This document shows positions 5,214 through 6,256 of a stretch of DNA of 6,256 bases, one piece after another. A program made the translations under genes and the position numbers. Origin of the DNA: CAYNFH01 sp964396385 (GTDB lineage: Bacteria; Armatimonadota; Chthonomonadetes; Chthonomonadales; CAJBBX01); NCBI GenBank assembly GCA_964396385.1, contig CAYNFH010000302.1, positions 1-6,256 on the forward strand. Reading direction: 5' to 3'. Below the pieces are notes generated by a model. It was given only the letters and a program-made list of their open reading frames with translations. It made no database searches and had not been told where the DNA came from. Every line of letters starts with the position of its first letter. The first letter of the stretch is position 1.

Positions 5214-6204
5214 TGAGCACAGGCTCCCCTACTTCGCCGCGGAATAACTGGTCGATGACCTCCTCGATGGGCGGATCCTGGACCGTGAGGTCTACCACCG
5301 GCAGCTCCGCCAGCAGGCGGGCCACGGTGGTCGAGGTATCCGCTCGCGGAATCTTGAGCGTTACCTTGGCGTCCTGCCGCTTCATGACGTCGGCGTACCG
5401 CTCCGCGCGTTCGGCATCCTCCGCCGTCTCCAGGTCGATCTCCACCAGCTTAAACGGCGCAATCCGATCCGAAAGGGCATTGAGGTCTCCGTCGTAGAGC
5501 AGGCTTCCGTGGTGGATAACGATCACGCGCTTACAGAGGGCGGTCACGTCCGCCATATAGTGGCTGGTCAGCAGCACCGTGGCGCCAGTCCGCCGGTTGT
5601 GCTCCGCTACAAACTGGCGAATGCGCCCCTGCATAGTCACGTCCACGCCCAGGGTGGGCTCATCCAGGAACAGCACCTGCGGCCGGTGGAGCAGCGCCGC
5701 CGCGAGTTCGCATTTCATCCGCTCTCCGAGCGAGAGGCCGCGGACCTGCTTGCCCAAGAGCGGTCCCAGGTCCAGAAGGTCCACGAGCTCGTCCAGTGTC
5801 TCCCGGAACTGCCGCTCCGGTATCTGGTATACAGCCTGATTCACGAGGAACGAGTCCATGGCCGGGATGTCCCACGCAAGCTGGTTACGATTGCCCATCA
5901 CGAGACTGATCTTGCTGAGGTACTCCTTCTCTCGTCGCCACGGGACGTGCCCCATCACGCGCGCTTCCCCGGCGGTGGGGTGAAGGAGGCCCGCCAGCAT
6001 CTTAAGCGTGGTCGTCTTTCCGGCGCCGTTGGGGCCCAGGAAGCCGACCACTTCGCCTTGGCCCAGGGAGAAGGTGACCTGCTTTACCGCCTCCACGTCC
6101 TTGTACCGCCGTCGAAAGAGGCTCCGGACCGTCGCCGCCATGCCGGACTCGCGCTCGTGGACGCGATACGTCTTGGTTAACGTCTCCAGCTCAATTTGCG
6201 CCAT
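5209..6204 (-). CDS. ABC exporter ATP-binding protein (COG4586-like, 331 aa)
   Basis: This ATPase powers the two permeases encoded directly downstream and acts at the cytoplasmic face of the membrane. Motifs in order are Walker A GPNGAGKTT (57-65), the Q-loop region NRNQLAWDIP (105-114, Gln108), signature LSLGE (157-161) followed by RMKCELAAALLHRP, Walker B VLFLDEP (177-183, Asp181/Glu182), the D-loop LGVD, and switch His215 in TSHYM. The insertion before Walker A (SLFRRRYKDVEAV) and the G-R-QL-WD-P Q-loop are typical of the COG4586 subfamily, which travels with COG4587 and COG3694 permeases. The ~95 residues after His235 form an alpha/beta C-terminal domain. ATG 6204 is preceded by GAGGA six bases upstream. 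No clear -10/-35 is visible in the 52 bp left in the window, so the operon promoter may lie outside. Substrate is unknown; I recall that a cyanobacterial relative has been linked to viologen export, which does not identify the substrate here. Confidence 0.96.
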   Translation of the reverse strand: MAQIELETLTKTYRVHERESGMAATVRSLFRRRYKDVEAVKQVTFSLGQGEVVGFLGPNGAGKTTTLKMLAGLLHPTAGEARVMGHVPWRREKEYLSKISLVMGNRNQLAWDIPAMDSFLVNQAVYQIPERQFRETLDELVDLLDLGPLLGKQVRGLSLGERMKCELAAALLHRPQVLFLDEPTLGVDVTMQGRIRQFVAEHNRRTGATVLLTSHYMADVTALCKRVIVIHHGSLLYDGDLNALSDRIAPFKLVEIDLETAEDAERAERYADVMKRQDAKVTLKIPRADTSTTVARLLAELPVVDLTVQDPPIEEVIDQLFRGEVGEPVLR

Positions 6205-6256
6205 GCGAAATCCTCGGTCGTTGCCATTCCTCTAAGTTCCGAGCCTGATTCCCCTT

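Noticed and set aside
4802..5497. 231-codon + strand frame across the exporter genes
   Set aside because: Antisense to permease 1 and the ATPase, Arg-rich shadow sequence, no initiation signals.
6177..6227. 16-residue upstream frame overlapping the ATPase start on the minus strand
   Set aside because: AGAGGA abuts its ATG directly, leaving no workable spacing, and nothing suggests a leader peptide.

Overview
The window is a GC-rich bacterial chromosome segment with compact gene packing. It holds six protein genes plus the tail of a seventh, separated by short gaps. The GroEL tail, the exporter genes and the sugar-phosphate mutase look like ordinary chromosomal genes. I see no phage, plasmid, insertion-sequence or CRISPR signal and no RNA gene. 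The lineage cannot be fixed from the sequence alone. A deep-branching GC-rich phylum such as Armatimonadota is only a guess.

Layout, left to right. Positions 1-695 (+) are the last ~230 codons of groEL. A repeat/inverted-repeat element (699-768) follows, then a good sigma70-type promoter (769-797) that serves a 66-residue protein of unknown function (856-1056, +). That gene converges with a membrane-anchored protein of unknown function that has a Gly/Pro/Met/Phe-rich repeated tail (1102-1773, -). Next on the minus strand is a phosphomannomutase/phosphoglucomutase-family enzyme (1915-3426), apparently read from a leaderless promoter. Upstream of it, also on the minus strand, is a tightly overlapping three-gene ABC exporter operon: ATPase (5209-6204), permease 1 (4316-5212) and permease 2 (3531-4316). 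This is the COG4586/COG4587/COG3694 type (ABC-2, DUF990-related).

The exporter genes are translated as a unit. The ATPase stop and permease 1 start overlap by 4 nt (GTGA), and the permease 1 stop and permease 2 start overlap by 1 nt (TGATG). The two permeases and the ATPase would form one inner-membrane exporter whose substrate is not readable from sequence. The mutase would supply hexose-1-phosphates for glycan or envelope precursors. A functional link between the two is only a possibility.

The most unusual signal lies between the genes. Each of the four inter-gene gaps among the window's genes, plus the ATPase/permease 1 junction, carries a short tandem array of 7- or 8-bp words, with different words each time. 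Three of these loci (699-768, 3449-3529, 5151-5213) share one design on the + strand: a G-rich word array, a core GATTCCGG (or GATTCGGG), then a C-rich word array. At 5151-5213 this element contains both the stop codon of the ATPase and the start codon of permease 1, and it encodes the permease's atypical N-terminus. This looks like a family of short intergenic repeat elements comparable in style to cyanobacterial STRR heptamer repeats, and it is the main thing worth following up.
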